This document shows positions 1 to 9,333 of a stretch of DNA of 64,000 bases, one piece after another (the first letter of the stretch is position 1; every line of letters begins with the position of its first letter). The translations under genes were made by a program, and so were the position numbers. The stretch lies in contig CAWGUE010000011.1 of the NCBI GenBank assembly GCA_963825595.1, positions 1 to 64,000 of the forward strand, given 5' to 3'. A model generated the notes under the pieces. That model saw nothing but the letters and a program-made list of their open reading frames with translations, made no database searches and was not told the origin of the DNA. The stretch comes from JARFQH01 sp963825595. Its GTDB lineage: Bacteria; Desulfobacterota; Desulfobacteria; Desulfobacterales; SG8-13.

Positions 1-389
1 CGATGCTCCGAGATTTTCGTTTTATCTCCACCGACTTGTTTGCCGTAAACCAGACAGGTTTCGGATGACATAAAAGGAGCGAGGAGTCGCTCCAGCCAGT
101 CTTTGTACAAAGGATAGACGTGAGCGCTGGCGAGCACGATAAATTCCTTATTCGCTGCAGCGCATCCAAGGTTCAGCGAACGGCCCAATGAGAACTCTTC
201 AGGTGCTATTTTAAGTATTTCTACCGGATAGCGGGAGACAATCGAAAGGGTAGCGTCCGTCGAACCCGAATCGACCACGATCATCTGTACGTCCTGGACG
301 GACTGCTGCTGTATGCCGTGCAATAAGCGCCCGATGTGCTTTTCTTCGTTGAGGCATCTGATGACTATCGAACAGTTAAAATTCCTCAT
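1..389 (-). CDS. glycosyltransferase family 2, N-terminal part (runs off window)
   Basis: The minus strand is open from an ATG at 389 to the window edge, about 129 codons. The translation begins MRNFNCSIVIRCLNEEKHIG and continues through VVDSGSTDATLSI, the nucleotide-sugar-binding start of a GT-A (family 2) fold. A later LASAHVYP and an acidic stretch fit the same family. It probably transfers a sugar during surface-polysaccharide synthesis at the inner face of the membrane. It lies downstream of the flippase, methyltransferase and DUF115-like genes on the same strand, so it belongs to their cluster. The C-terminal part is outside the window, so substrate and length are unknown. Confidence 0.8.
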   Translation of the reverse strand, partial: MRNFNCSIVIRCLNEEKHIGRLLHGIQQQSVQDVQMIVVDSGSTDATLSIVSRYPVEILKIAPEEFSLGRSLNLGCAAANKEFIVLASAHVYPLYKDWLERLLAPFMSSETCLVYGKQVGGDKTKISEH

Positions 390-414
390 AAACTTGACAA
401 TCTTCTAAAAGCGG

Positions 415-1224
415 TTAGCACTCCAAAAAGTCTTCCAATGGCATCCGTCTGAAAATTTCCAGTTTGCCTCCCACCGTGCAATTGACAATTTCTCTCCCAA
501 ACTGTTCATAGGTTTCTCTGGCCGTGTCATACTGAAGTTCCGAAACCATTAGGTCCGGCAATTGCCATTTTACGCCTTTTGCAAAATACTGCGGATCGAA
601 ATGGTCCGGATCCGAATTGCCGGAGACCACCGTCTTGTTTGCAGGCCCACGCTGAATAAACGAATGGTCGCAGCCCACCAAAGCGACCCTATTGAATCCC
701 ATGTGAAATGCCAGTTCCATGGCCACAAAGGTCACGGTATACCCTTCAACGATGGAGATCGAACAATCCCGGGCAAATCTCCTCAAACTCCCGATGCCAT
801 GCATGAAATGAACATTGCGTCGAAATGTTACGCTGCGTCGACCAATGAGGTCTAAGAACAAGGGGATGTCAGTTCGGTTAAAGTACAAAGCATTCTGTTC
901 TATAACATGAGGATTAACTGCAACGATAGCCGATGGTCGAAATTTCGTTCTGTCGAAAATGAGATTTATTTTATTCAACCCAATAGAAAAAATTCCGCTT
1001 TTCTCCAAAGCGTTGAAATCGACCTTGTTCAAACTCGGTCCATTGCATAAAATTATGGCCTTTTGCTCCCAGAATCGATTTTTCCAACCCCGTATACGTC
1101 TCCTGGATGCCCAAGAATATGGATTAAGATCCCACCTCAGTCGCAACAGGATTTCGTAACCGAAGTATAAATACGGGTTGATTGCTTCTCTGGTTTTATT
1201 TGACCGTTTGATCTGATTGTGCAT
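415..1224 (-). CDS. DUF115/MptE-like Rossmann-fold protein of a polysaccharide cluster
   Basis: A 269-residue protein. After a basic N-terminus, residues ~55-75 read KAIILCNGPSLNKVDF, the glycine/proline loop typical of the DUF115 (6-hydroxymethylpterin diphosphokinase MptE-like) superfamily, which also occurs in flagellin- and glycan-modifying clusters. A second conserved block near residue 165 reads GYTVTFVAMELAFHMGFNRV followed by ALVGCDHSF. No signal peptide or membrane segment is visible, so it is probably cytoplasmic. Position between a GT2 gene and a methyltransferase/flippase pair suggests a role in surface-glycan assembly, perhaps as an unusual glycosyltransferase. The exact reaction cannot be read from the sequence. 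Confidence 0.6.
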   Translation of the reverse strand: MHNQIKRSNKTREAINPYLYFGYEILLRLRWDLNPYSWASRRRIRGWKNRFWEQKAIILCNGPSLNKVDFNALEKSGIFSIGLNKINLIFDRTKFRPSAIVAVNPHVIEQNALYFNRTDIPLFLDLIGRRSVTFRRNVHFMHGIGSLRRFARDCSISIVEGYTVTFVAMELAFHMGFNRVALVGCDHSFIQRGPANKTVVSGNSDPDHFDPQYFAKGVKWQLPDLMVSELQYDTARETYEQFGREIVNCTVGGKLEIFRRMPLEDFLEC

Positions 1225-1373
1225 TTTATTAAATTCTTGATGAAAAAGTCGTTTAAAGAAGGTGCAATGGTCTCAAACCCTATCTATAAACAGATCGTGC
1301 ACTTAAGACCTTCTCAAAATACTCCTATATTCTAAACGATACGGTGTTTTTTGAGTCGTCCGGCGCTTTGCCC

Positions 1374-2340
1374 TTAAAGTTGATCTGATGTATTGTAATT
1401 ATTCCCAGCTTCAGTGGTGATGCCTACCGGTATGTATTTTGGATCCCATTTTCCCCATGGCATACCGTATTGACCGGATTTTGAGTAAAATTTAGCCAGA
1501 TTCCTCTTTAGATAATCGCAGTTTCGGTATTCTTGACGTATTCGTTTCGGATTCTGTGGGTATAGGAACTTGTTGCTTTAAAACGTATTTTCAAATCGGA
1601 TAATGAATAGCAATATCCCCTCGACGGCTGATGATACCACGTCGTGTTCTGATCCGTCGCTGAGGTTGTGATGGCCCAATAATATTGGGTCTTTAAGGAC
1701 ACGACGAATTTCGTTTAGTGCATTTCCCAGCTGTTCCAAAGGAATATGCTCGAGCGCTGAAAGCGATACGACGGCATCGAACGATGTTCGAGGGGATTCC
1801 ATTTAGGCTGCAAAGATTGCCTGTCACCCATTGGATTTTGCCCACTTGTGGTGACGCCAAACCGAAATGTCGCCGCCAACGGTTGTGCCTGAAGTGGTAA
1901 AAAAGGATCAATAGGCGAGTTTTCTTGAACGCGTTTTTTACCTTTCTGACGAGTTCGTTGTAGTCCAGAATATTGAGGATTCGTTGTTTGCAATTCAAAA
2001 AATCCATGTATTCAGAAGTATATGATTCTGGGAGTTGATTTCAGGGTCGTCTGATATCGGTCACTCACCGAAGGGGGCGGGGGCTTCAAGGACCATGTCG
2101 ACATTCGTTATATTGAATCCCATTTCGGCCAGTAGAAATTGAAGGGCCCGTTCCTCCACCAGCATCGAGAATCTTTAAGGATTTGGGCCAATGCTTTATG
2201 CGCGAATAAAGCCAAGTTAGATCGGTGATGTAATGCCAGCCAATTTGAGTTCGGCCGGTCGCCTTTAGAAATGATCGAACGATATGAAAATCCGGACCGG
2301 CTATCTGCTGCGATGGATCGATAAGTTCAAAATAAAGCAT
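1374..2340 (-). pseudogene. SAM-dependent methyltransferase, broken by several frameshifts
   Basis: Pieces of one class-I methyltransferase occur in order in all three minus-strand frames. From 2340 the first piece gives SLKILDAGGGTG (SAM motif I). The next frame gives LQFLLAEMGFNITNVDMV (motif II). Then come a helical stretch YTSEYMDFLNCKQRIL, WVTGNLCSLNGIPS, and SFDAVVSLSALEHIP (motif IV/V). Further frames give ATDQNTTWYHQPSRGYCYS and a C-terminal GMPWGKWDPKYIPVGI ending at the TAA at 1374-1376. At least five single-base frame changes are needed to join them. This density makes a non-functional gene likely, though poor local sequence quality would look the same. It lies between the flippase and the DUF115-like gene on the same strand. 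Confidence 0.75.
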
Positions 2341-2368
2341 TTATTTAATCCAATAATTGACTCTTCAT

Positions 2369-3815
2369 TTAACTCAATAATTGTGATGCAACAAATAGAC
2401 TCACCACCAATAATGGAGCCATAGAAGTGCTCTTCTCGAATTGCCAAAACTTCAATCCAAATGCTCCATAAGAATGAGAAGCTGAATACCAACTGTAAAA
2501 AAATGTGTAACCGAAAATCATACCAATCGGAAAGGCATAGACGCCGACATAGGGATAGAGAATGGTACTGCTCAACAAATAAATTGCACCGGTTATGCCA
2601 TTGGCAATATGCCATATGATATGATTCGTTGTGCTATACAATTGGATGTGCATCGCACCGTATCGTTCGGCAAACATCGCCAATCCCAGGAGCGCCCATA
2701 AGGCTGAATCCGGGAATTCAGCATGACTTCCAATTAATTTTAGTAATGGTGCTCCGAATATGCCGAGAAAGACAAAACCGAGAGCATAAGTCCAATAAGA
2801 TAATGCCATTCCACGTTTCGCAATGGCGATTTGTTCGCTCACCGAGCCATTGGCTCGAAGTGATGCGAGGATCGGCAGTTTACTGTAAAAAGGGGCTTGG
2901 GAAAAACTACTCAGGGCCTGAATCAGTCGGAGGCCGAGGAGATAGGTGGCCACTCGGGAGGTTGCCCCCAGTTGTGCATAGATCAGGCCCGATGCATGGA
3001 CCACACCGTAGGACATTATGATTCCAAGGCTGCTGCGCCATGCGTTTGGCCAGACGACTCCTATAATATGTTTGTTCGTTCTTATCAGCCCGAAACTGCT
3101 TAAATCGGCCGTCTTCTACTCGATTACTTAAATAACGATTTCTCAATATGTTTATTATAACCCAAATTTGTTGAGAACATACCAGGCTAATAAGTCCTCC
3201 ACCGGCCGTCAAAACCACTATACTGGTACTCGCCGCACCGATCGCCGAATAGATTTCCCAACGCCGTAAAACGGCGATATGATTTGTCCCCGTTAAAAAG
3301 GCTCTGTAAGAATTCCCACGAAGGACTACCGTAGACGTCAGCAAGATGATCCCCCATGCGATCCATGCCGCTGACGGATTCGGGTTTTCGCTTATTGGCC
3401 GAATCAAGCTTGCGGTACCGACAACCAGTAAAAAAACGATAAGAATCAACGTGAGGCTCACATACACTTTACGCATGGCCGAACAGATGTCTTCAATTGC
3501 TTTCCAATTCGGTGTGCGGTTGGATGCTTTGGGGGTGATTTTGCGATAATCTGAAATATTGTTAACGCTTGCACCGACCATTGCATAAGCGATGACCCGC
3601 GAAAATGTGGGACTGAAGCCGATATCAACCAAGTTTTGCAGGCTGATGATCGTTGCAAATATATACCAAACCGTAATATCATCTACATTGAGTCGAGTGA
3701 GAACGAGAGGCAAGACGACGATGAGCTTCAATGCATTGGCTAAGAAGCTCCCGAAGGTCATTATCGTCGGCGAGTTCCACAATTCGACGAGTGTTTTTTT
3801 AAACGCCGATTTCAT
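2369..3815 (-). pseudogene. Wzx-like polysaccharide flippase with one +1 frame break
   Basis: Two overlapping reading frames together make a ~480-residue multi-pass membrane protein of the polysaccharide-export MATE/MOP flippase family. The N-terminal half (from the ATG at 3815) has hydrophobic segments such as LIVVLPLVLTRL and LILIVFLLVVGTASLI. The C-terminal half has WPNAWRSSLGIIMSYGVVHA, a typical flippase motif, and later helices. The frames join if one T is removed from the TTTCGGG at 3089-3095 (in-frame UUU CGG). With that correction the protein is complete. It would move lipid-linked sugar units across the inner membrane. The break may be a sequencing error, a recent mutation or a +1 frameshift. 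Neighbours are polysaccharide genes. Confidence 0.8.
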
Positions 3816-3895
3816 CGTATTATTGACTCATCATGCTTGATAAGGCCAGCTTTTGCTGTCAACCACCATGCCATTTCCTGCCGATATAATTGGTC

Positions 3896-4441
3896 TCACA
3901 CGTTCGCTTTCCAGATCAACAGGCGGGGCCGACTTCTAAGACCCGGTAACATTTCGTCATATTCTGCACGGCTCAAACTTAGAGTGCGAATTTTTCTTTT
4001 GATATAGCGTTCCGTTTTCACTATTAAGTCATTTAAATGATAGTGATCAATTTCTCCGACGAGAACAAGGTCGATGATTCCGGTATCCTTTCCTTCGGCA
4101 TAGTCGCCAATGAGATAGGCCTTTTCGAGATTTCCCAAACGCTGGACGATGCTGTCGATCACTTGGTCGATTCCCATCACCTTGCTGACCATGGATTTGA
4201 GTTCGGGAAAAAGGGAATGCTCGGTGTTGGCTCTGTAAAACACCTGGCGACCGGATTTTTCGGATTTTAACAGTTTTGTTTTTTTAAGTTGATTGAGTTC
4301 CTCCCGCACGGCGTTGGTGGAGACATCGAACTCCTTGGCCAGTTCCCTGAGGTAGGAGCGTGTTTGGGGATTGAAGAAAAGCCGTACCAGCAACTTGATA
4401 CGGGTTTTCGAGGATATAAGGCCGGTCAGTAAGTTTTCCAC
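3896..4441 (-). CDS. winged-helix regulator with C-terminal nucleotidyltransferase-like domain
   Basis: A 181-residue protein. Residues 1-75 form a winged helix-turn-helix: SSKTRIKLLVRLFFNP, SYLRELAKEFDVSTNAVREE as the recognition helices, and SGRQVFYRAN as the wing, ArsR-like. Residues ~95-175 (KAYLIGDYAEGKDTGIIDLV followed by a hydrophobic strand) resemble the minimal nucleotidyltransferase fold. The usual GSxARG signature is GDYAEG here, so catalysis is doubtful and the domain may only sense or bind. It sits between galE and the flippase on the same strand. I infer a transcription regulator of the polysaccharide cluster. The target sites are not identifiable. Confidence 0.65.
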   Translation of the reverse strand: MENLLTGLISSKTRIKLLVRLFFNPQTRSYLRELAKEFDVSTNAVREELNQLKKTKLLKSEKSGRQVFYRANTEHSLFPELKSMVSKVMGIDQVIDSIVQRLGNLEKAYLIGDYAEGKDTGIIDLVLVGEIDHYHLNDLIVKTERYIKRKIRTLSLSRAEYDEMLPGLRSRPRLLIWKANV

Positions 4442-4461
4442 TTTAGCTATTTATTACCGCA

Positions 4462-5430
4462 TTATAAATTTTTGTGCCACTTCCAGGCCGACGAGACGAT
4501 GGTGTCCAAGTCGGGAAAACGGGGTGACCACCCCAGAACCCTGCGGGCCTTATCGTTGGCCGCGACCAGGATGGCCGGATCGCCCGGACGACGTTCCGTC
4601 ACATCATAAGAAATATCAATCCCGGTGACCTTGCTTGCGATTTCGATCACCTTTAAAACGGAGTACCCCTTGCCGGTGCCGAGATTGATAAATTCGCTCT
4701 GATGGCCTTCGAGCAGTTTTTCAAGGGCCAGAACATGGGCGTCTGCAAGGTCTGTTACATGGATGTAATCACGGATACAGGAGCCATCCTCGGTGTCGTA
4801 ATCGGTGCCGAAAACGTTGACCTTATCTGAACGCCCCTTGGCCACATCCAAAACCAATGGGATCAGGTGGGTTTCCGGATCGTGATCTTCACCGATTTCG
4901 GCCTCACTGTCGGCGCCGGCGGCGTTGAAATACCTCAGGCTCATAAAATCGATCGGGTAGGCAATGCTGTAATCCTTTAGGATTTCTTCCACCATCCATT
5001 TGGTCTTTCCGTATGGGTTGATCGGATGCTGGGGGTGTGTTTCGTCGATCGGAACCTTGCCGGGAATGCCATAGGTGGCGCACGATGATGAAAAGATAAA
5101 GTGTTTGACCCCGTGCGCGATCAACGCATCGAGCAGCCCGATGGTTCCTTTAAGATTGTTTTGATAATATTTTTTAGGGTCGGTAACCGATTCGCCGACA
5201 TAAGCAAAGGCAGCAAAATGCAAGACGGCCTCGATTTTGTGTTGTTTTAATATGTTATCCAGAATCTTTCGTTCATCTATGCTGCCTTCGAAAAATGGGC
5301 CCCAACGGACGCTTTCGCGGTGGCCGTAGACCAGGTTGTCCAGCGTGACGGGTGTATATCCCCGCCGCCGGAGCTCTTTGCAACAGTGCGATCCAATATA
5401 ACCGGCGCCGCCCGTAACCAGTATGTCCAC
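4462..5430 (-). CDS. galE: UDP-glucose 4-epimerase
   Basis: Interconverts UDP-glucose and UDP-galactose with bound NAD in the cytoplasm, feeding the polysaccharide cluster. The extended SDR signature is complete: TGGAGYIGSH at the N-terminus for NAD, SSSCATYG with the catalytic Ser/Thr region, and NPYGKTKWMVE containing the YxxxK pair. The C-terminal part carries the substrate motifs RYFNAAGAD and RPGDPAIL. I chose the GTG at 5430-5428 because AAGGAG lies seven bases before it and the family starts exactly at the Rossmann strand. The longer open frame to 5499 adds a non-homologous leader. Length is 322 residues, normal for GalE. Confidence 0.93.
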   Translation of the reverse strand: MDILVTGGAGYIGSHCCKELRRRGYTPVTLDNLVYGHRESVRWGPFFEGSIDERKILDNILKQHKIEAVLHFAAFAYVGESVTDPKKYYQNNLKGTIGLLDALIAHGVKHFIFSSSCATYGIPGKVPIDETHPQHPINPYGKTKWMVEEILKDYSIAYPIDFMSLRYFNAAGADSEAEIGEDHDPETHLIPLVLDVAKGRSDKVNVFGTDYDTEDGSCIRDYIHVTDLADAHVLALEKLLEGHQSEFINLGTGKGYSVLKVIEIASKVTGIDISYDVTERRPGDPAILVAANDKARRVLGWSPRFPDLDTIVSSAWKWHKNL

Positions 5431-5839
5431 TCGGTCACTCCTTATTTCTGAATTCGGTGCGCGATCGTTCTTTAAATTTCCGCTATGTGTGAGAAACAAT
5501 TATATACGAACCGAGCGCCAAAATCAATAATGAGTAGAAAAATTACTCAAAAAAGAGGGAATTACGCATTTTTGGTCCACAGATTCCTTGCCAGTGAAAA
5601 TGCAGGATATCTATCCGGTAAAATAATCTGGACGTTTTGGGGCAGCGGATAACGAAAACTTTTATTGAACGAGTTATATCAGTTTGGGTGTAAAGCTGGC
5701 CTGAGAAATGCAAAGCCGGAGGATGGACGAGGATGTGATTGGGGTGGGAAAAATACCTGCCGCAAATGGATCAGGGCCGACAAATGGGGTAAGGATATTT
5801 CAGGGTCATTTCGTCCGAAAGTTTGCTGAAATTTTATTA
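5431..5839. other. intergenic stretch, no gene seen
   Basis: AT-rich DNA between the galE start and the aroQ end. Open frames here are not protein-like. No clear promoter, terminator or RNA was recognised. The galE promoter should lie in the first ~100 bases, but no convincing -35/-10 pair stands out. Confidence 0.5.
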
Positions 5840-6301
5840 CTATCGCTGCACCCGCTGCCCGATCGCCTTGCAGGGCCAGGATGTAGCCGAATGCACCGAA
5901 ACCGACAATTCGGCCGGTGACGATATCCGCAATCATGGATGTTTTGCGGAAGTCCTCGCGCTTATAGGTGTTGGACAGGTGGATTTCAACCATGGGTATG
6001 TCCAGCAATAGCAACGCATCTCGGATGGCGATACTGGTGTGAGTGTAAGCACCCGGGTTGATGATGAGACTCGCTGCAGCTGCCCCAAGGCCTGTTGAAT
6101 CTTATCGACAATAGCGCCTTCGCTGTTCGATTGAAATGTCTCTATAGACAGGTTCAAACGCTCTGCTTCCCGCTCCAGCATGACATTGATGTCCACCAAC
6201 GTGTCACTGCCATATACGGCAGGTTCCCTCTGGCCGAGCATGTTGAGGTTGGGTCCGTTTAAAACCAGAACGAGGGGGCGCTGGGTGTCCGTTTTAACCA
6301 T
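5840..6301 (-). pseudogene. aroQ: type II 3-dehydroquinate dehydratase, frame-interrupted
   Basis: Catalyses dehydration of 3-dehydroquinate in the shikimate pathway. From the ATG at 6301 the protein reads LVLNGPNLNMLGQREPAVYG, the family hallmark with the catalytic Tyr, and FQSNSEGAIVDKIQQAL. The frame is then lost. One extra G in the GGGG run (plus-strand CCCC at 6083-6086) would restore AASLIINPGAYTHTSIAI, MVEIHLSNTYKREDF and GRIVGFGAFGYILAL. A second change near 5860 would give a normal end, KAIGQRVQR, with the stop at 5840-5842. The corrected protein is ~153 residues, usual for AroQ. Its ATG overlaps the corrected rpe stop (TAATG), implying translational coupling. A homopolymer miscount is the simplest cause. 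Confidence 0.8.
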
Positions 6302-6964
6302 TATGTCTCTCCAAGAATCTGTTTGAAGTGCGTGATTTCACGTCGATAGTCCTTTTTCCCGAAAGATCGCCGAACCGGCCACAAACACATCAGCACCGGC
6401 CGCGGAAACATCAGCAATGGTATCCGCATTTACCCCGCCGTCGACCTCGATCAAGATCGGCAGCCCGCAGTCGTCAACCCGTTGGCGCAGTCGGCGTATT
6501 TTCTCGAGGCTGTTTGCAATGAAAGCCTGGCCTCCAAATCCCGGGTTGACGCTCATAATCAGGACATAATCCAGGTCATCGAGCACCCAGTCGAGGGCCG
6601 AAAGAGGGGTTGACGGATTCAATACCGCGCCGGCCTTCGCTCCTTCTTCCTTGATCAGCTGGAGGGTTCGATTCAAATGCGGACACGTTTCTACCTGGAC
6701 CGAAACCCAATCGGCCCCGGACCTGATAAAGTCCGGAATGTACGTGTCAGGTCGTTCGATCATCAAATGAACGTCGATGGGTAATCCCGTGATCTGCCTG
6801 ACTGCGGCCACAACCATGGGCCCGAAGGTGATGTTCGGCACGAAATGCCCATCCATGACATCGGCATGGATCCAATCGGCACCGGCATTTTCAACGGCCT
6901 GAACTTCCTCTCCCAAGCGGGAAAAATCGGCTGAAAGAATCGATGGCGCAATGAGTTTCATCAT
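6301..6964 (-). CDS. rpe: ribulose-phosphate 3-epimerase, frame break near the 3' end
   Basis: Interconverts ribulose-5-phosphate and xylulose-5-phosphate in the pentose phosphate pathway. The TIM-barrel signatures are present: APSILSADFSRLGEE, DWIHADVMDGHFVPNITFGP with metal-binding His/Asp, DVHLMIERPD, LIMSVNPGFGGQAFI and EVDGGVNADT. As read, the protein stops after GSAIFREKGLST at 208 residues. Removing one T at 6362-6364 (in-frame UUU CGG) gives IFGKKDYRREITHFKQILGE and a TAA at 6301-6303, for the usual ~221 residues. The corrected end overlaps the aroQ start. The uncorrected protein loses only the last helix and could still be active. Confidence 0.88.
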
Positions 6965-6982
6965 TTTAGTTCCTGTATTTCA

Positions 6983-7951
6983 TCAATTTTCATAAACTTC
7001 CGTGCGGACCAATCGATCATCCTCATATACCAGAAGCGTTGCCTCTTCGTCTGTCGGGATAATCAGCCAGATCTCCTGGTCCGGGCTGACGAAGTCATCG
7101 AAGAGATCTTGCGATAACGCGCCTTTTTTTAACTGCACCTGTATATGGCGTTTTAGAAATCCTTTGTCAATTCTGTAGCGAAAAATTCCCCGGGACGGTG
7201 CGGTGACCTGAGTGCCGGACGAGGTAACCGGCTTTCTGCTGTTGACGACCAGGTTCACGGCCTGCCCCTCTTCTATGCGGGATCCGGGAGCCGGAAACTG
7301 CTCAACGATGCTGCTCCTGGGTCTGTCTTGACGGTATCTGACGTTTATTTCTCCGTGCGTCAGACGGCCCCTGTCGATGGCCAGCAACGCGTCATCCAGT
7401 TGCAGGCCGACGAGATCCGGCATTTTGTAGCCGATTGCTCGCGGGCCCTGGCTGACAAGCAGGTCAACGCAGATACCCCGATTGACCATGGTACCAGATG
7501 GTGGTGATTGGGCGATGACGCCGCCACTGTCGACGGCAAAGTCGAATGTATAGGACAAGACGCCACGGCAAAGGTCGAGCTCTTCCAGGTTAAGTCGGGC
7601 GAGCTGAAGGGATAATCCGGACAGGTTAGGCATTACGATTGTTTGAGGTCCCCTGGAGATGACAATCTTAACGTCGCGCCCCTTCTTGATTTCGGTATCG
7701 GCTTTAGGCTCTTGAAAGATTACATGGTTTTTCGGGACCTCGACACTGTACTCGGAACTTTTGACCTTGGTATTGAGTTCAAGTTCGGTGAGCTGTTCGA
7801 GGACGAATACCACGTCCTTACCGATGAAATCCGGCACAACCACCGTGTCTTCACTCTTGATAATCAAGGAAAGTGTAAAATAGGTGCTGATGCCGGCAAC
7901 AAAGAAAAAGGCGGCCATGAAAACCAGTATTTTAATGATCCGTCCGAGCAT
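6983..7951 (-). CDS. membrane-anchored protein with three PASTA domains
   Basis: A 322-residue protein with one N-terminal membrane segment at residues ~8-32 (ILVFMAAFFFVAGISTYFTL) and three PASTA repeats: VVVPDFIGKDVVFVLEQL, IVMPNLSGLSLQLARLNL and YKMPDLVGLQLDDALLAI. Each continues through the typical V..Q.P..G..I..G pattern. PASTA domains bind peptidoglycan or muropeptides, but there is no kinase or transpeptidase domain here, unlike PknB or PBP2x. The repeats should face the periplasm. A ~75-residue C-terminal tail has no recognised domain. Its ATG overlaps the rsmB stop (TGATG), so it is translated with rsmB. It may link cell-wall status to this housekeeping operon; the function is not established. 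Confidence 0.8.
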   Translation of the reverse strand: MLGRIIKILVFMAAFFFVAGISTYFTLSLIIKSEDTVVVPDFIGKDVVFVLEQLTELELNTKVKSSEYSVEVPKNHVIFQEPKADTEIKKGRDVKIVISRGPQTIVMPNLSGLSLQLARLNLEELDLCRGVLSYTFDFAVDSGGVIAQSPPSGTMVNRGICVDLLVSQGPRAIGYKMPDLVGLQLDDALLAIDRGRLTHGEINVRYRQDRPRSSIVEQFPAPGSRIEEGQAVNLVVNSRKPVTSSGTQVTAPSRGIFRYRIDKGFLKRHIQVQLKKGALSQDLFDDFVSPDQEIWLIIPTDEEATLLVYEDDRLVRTEVYEN

Positions 7952-9288
7952 CAGATCCGTCTGAAACGAGCTGCAAAGAATCCGTCCATATTGTGTCGAT
8001 GCGGATACGTTTTAAGAATCCCGCCGTGGGCGAATAATGGGGTGTCGGTGCCAGGGTTGGTTTCGGCAGGTGCGTCCAGCCGGAAATTGTCGTGGCGTTC
8101 CAGGAAATATTCGATCACCGCTTGGCCTTCATCCGGTTCAGTACTGCAGACAGCGTATACCAGAATGCCGCCGGGTTTGACAAGCGGGGCCATTTTGTCC
8201 AGCAAGGCCTTCTGCCGTTCGCTGTATCTGGCAAACATATGTTGACTCCCGGTCCATTTGGCATCCGGATTTCTGCGCAGCACCCCAAGGCCGGAGCAGG
8301 GGGCATCGAGCAGAATGCGATCAAACACCCCCAGATCGTCTTCACACAGGTCATCCAATAGATTGGTTTTGTGAGTTGTAACGATGGTAATCCCAAGCCT
8401 TATCATCTCAGCAGAAAGGGTTTTGAGCTTGTCTGCGATGATATCTGAAGCGACAACGACACCCTTGTTGTGCATCAATTGGGCGATATGCCCGGTTTTT
8501 CCACCCAGCCCGGCACACGCATCCCATACACGCTCACCGGGGCGAGGTGCTAAAAGCAGGGACACCAGTTGTGCGGCTTCGTCCTGAACTTGAAAATAAC
8601 CCAATTGATAAGCTTCCAGTTCCGAAAGGGGGCGGCGCGGGCGGCACAGCAGGACACCGTCGGGTGCATCGGATGCCGCCTGGGCCGATTCTCCCTGTTT
8701 GACCAGCATTTGAAGCAGAGCGTTACGATCGATTTTCAGTGTGTTTGCACGCAAGGTAATTGGCGGTATCGTGTTGACGGCGTCACAAAGACACACGGTT
8801 TCCTCCAGAGCGAACCGATTGAGCCAGCGTCGTATGAGCCATGGCGGAAAGGATTTGCTGACCGAGAGAGCCGCTACCGGATCCTCGTCCACAGATGGAT
8901 ACTCAATCTCTTGATGACCGGTGGTCACCTTGCGCAATACGGCATTGACAAAACGAACCACCCAGCTTGGTGCCAGGGTCTTGGCTAACTCCACGGATGT
9001 GTTGACTGCTGCTGATGCCGGAATCCGATTGAGGTGTATGATTTGAAATGTCCCGATCCGAAGAACATTGAGTATCTCGGGCTGGATTTTTTTCAACGGG
9101 GTGCGGGAGAAAGCCCCGATGATATAGTCGAGGCGACCGCGCCATCGTAAAACTCCGAAGACAATTTTTTGTAGCAGTGCGCGGTCTCTTTGAAGGGCAA
9201 AATGGTTCTGTTGGTGGAACCGCTCCAATACCGTATCGAGGGTTTGAGCGGGTTTCTCGAGAGCGTTGAGAATCTTCAGTGCCGACAT
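7951..9288 (-). CDS. rsmB: 16S rRNA (cytosine-967-C5)-methyltransferase
   Basis: Methylates C967 of 16S rRNA using SAM. The N-terminal ~140 residues are the NusB-like RNA-binding domain (ALKILNALEKPAQTLD, FGVLRWRGRLDYII). The C-terminal part is the RsmB/NOP methyltransferase with VWDACAGLGGKTGHIAQL, DAPCSGLGVLRRNPDAKW and YAVCSTEPDEGQ, the last two carrying the catalytic cysteines. The open frame reaches a GTG at 9348. I prefer the ATG at 9288, which has AAAGG five bases upstream and gives a normal ~445-residue protein. The 20 extra codons begin inside the end of an inserted repeat and are probably not native. It overlaps the PASTA gene by the stop/start codons. Confidence 0.9.
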   Translation of the reverse strand: MSALKILNALEKPAQTLDTVLERFHQQNHFALQRDRALLQKIVFGVLRWRGRLDYIIGAFSRTPLKKIQPEILNVLRIGTFQIIHLNRIPASAAVNTSVELAKTLAPSWVVRFVNAVLRKVTTGHQEIEYPSVDEDPVAALSVSKSFPPWLIRRWLNRFALEETVCLCDAVNTIPPITLRANTLKIDRNALLQMLVKQGESAQAASDAPDGVLLCRPRRPLSELEAYQLGYFQVQDEAAQLVSLLLAPRPGERVWDACAGLGGKTGHIAQLMHNKGVVVASDIIADKLKTLSAEMIRLGITIVTTHKTNLLDDLCEDDLGVFDRILLDAPCSGLGVLRRNPDAKWTGSQHMFARYSERQKALLDKMAPLVKPGGILVYAVCSTEPDEGQAVIEYFLERHDNFRLDAPAETNPGTDTPLFAHGGILKTYPHRHNMDGFFAARFRRI

Positions 9289-9333
9289 CCGCACCTTTAA
9301 TGGGTTCGCGGGAATAGCTGATTTATTTTTAAT

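Noticed and set aside
2060..2110. In-frame TGA after APAPFGE in the methyltransferase as a second selenocysteine
   Set aside because: The residues around it do not form a redox site and several other frame changes occur in the gene, so it is part of a broken frame.
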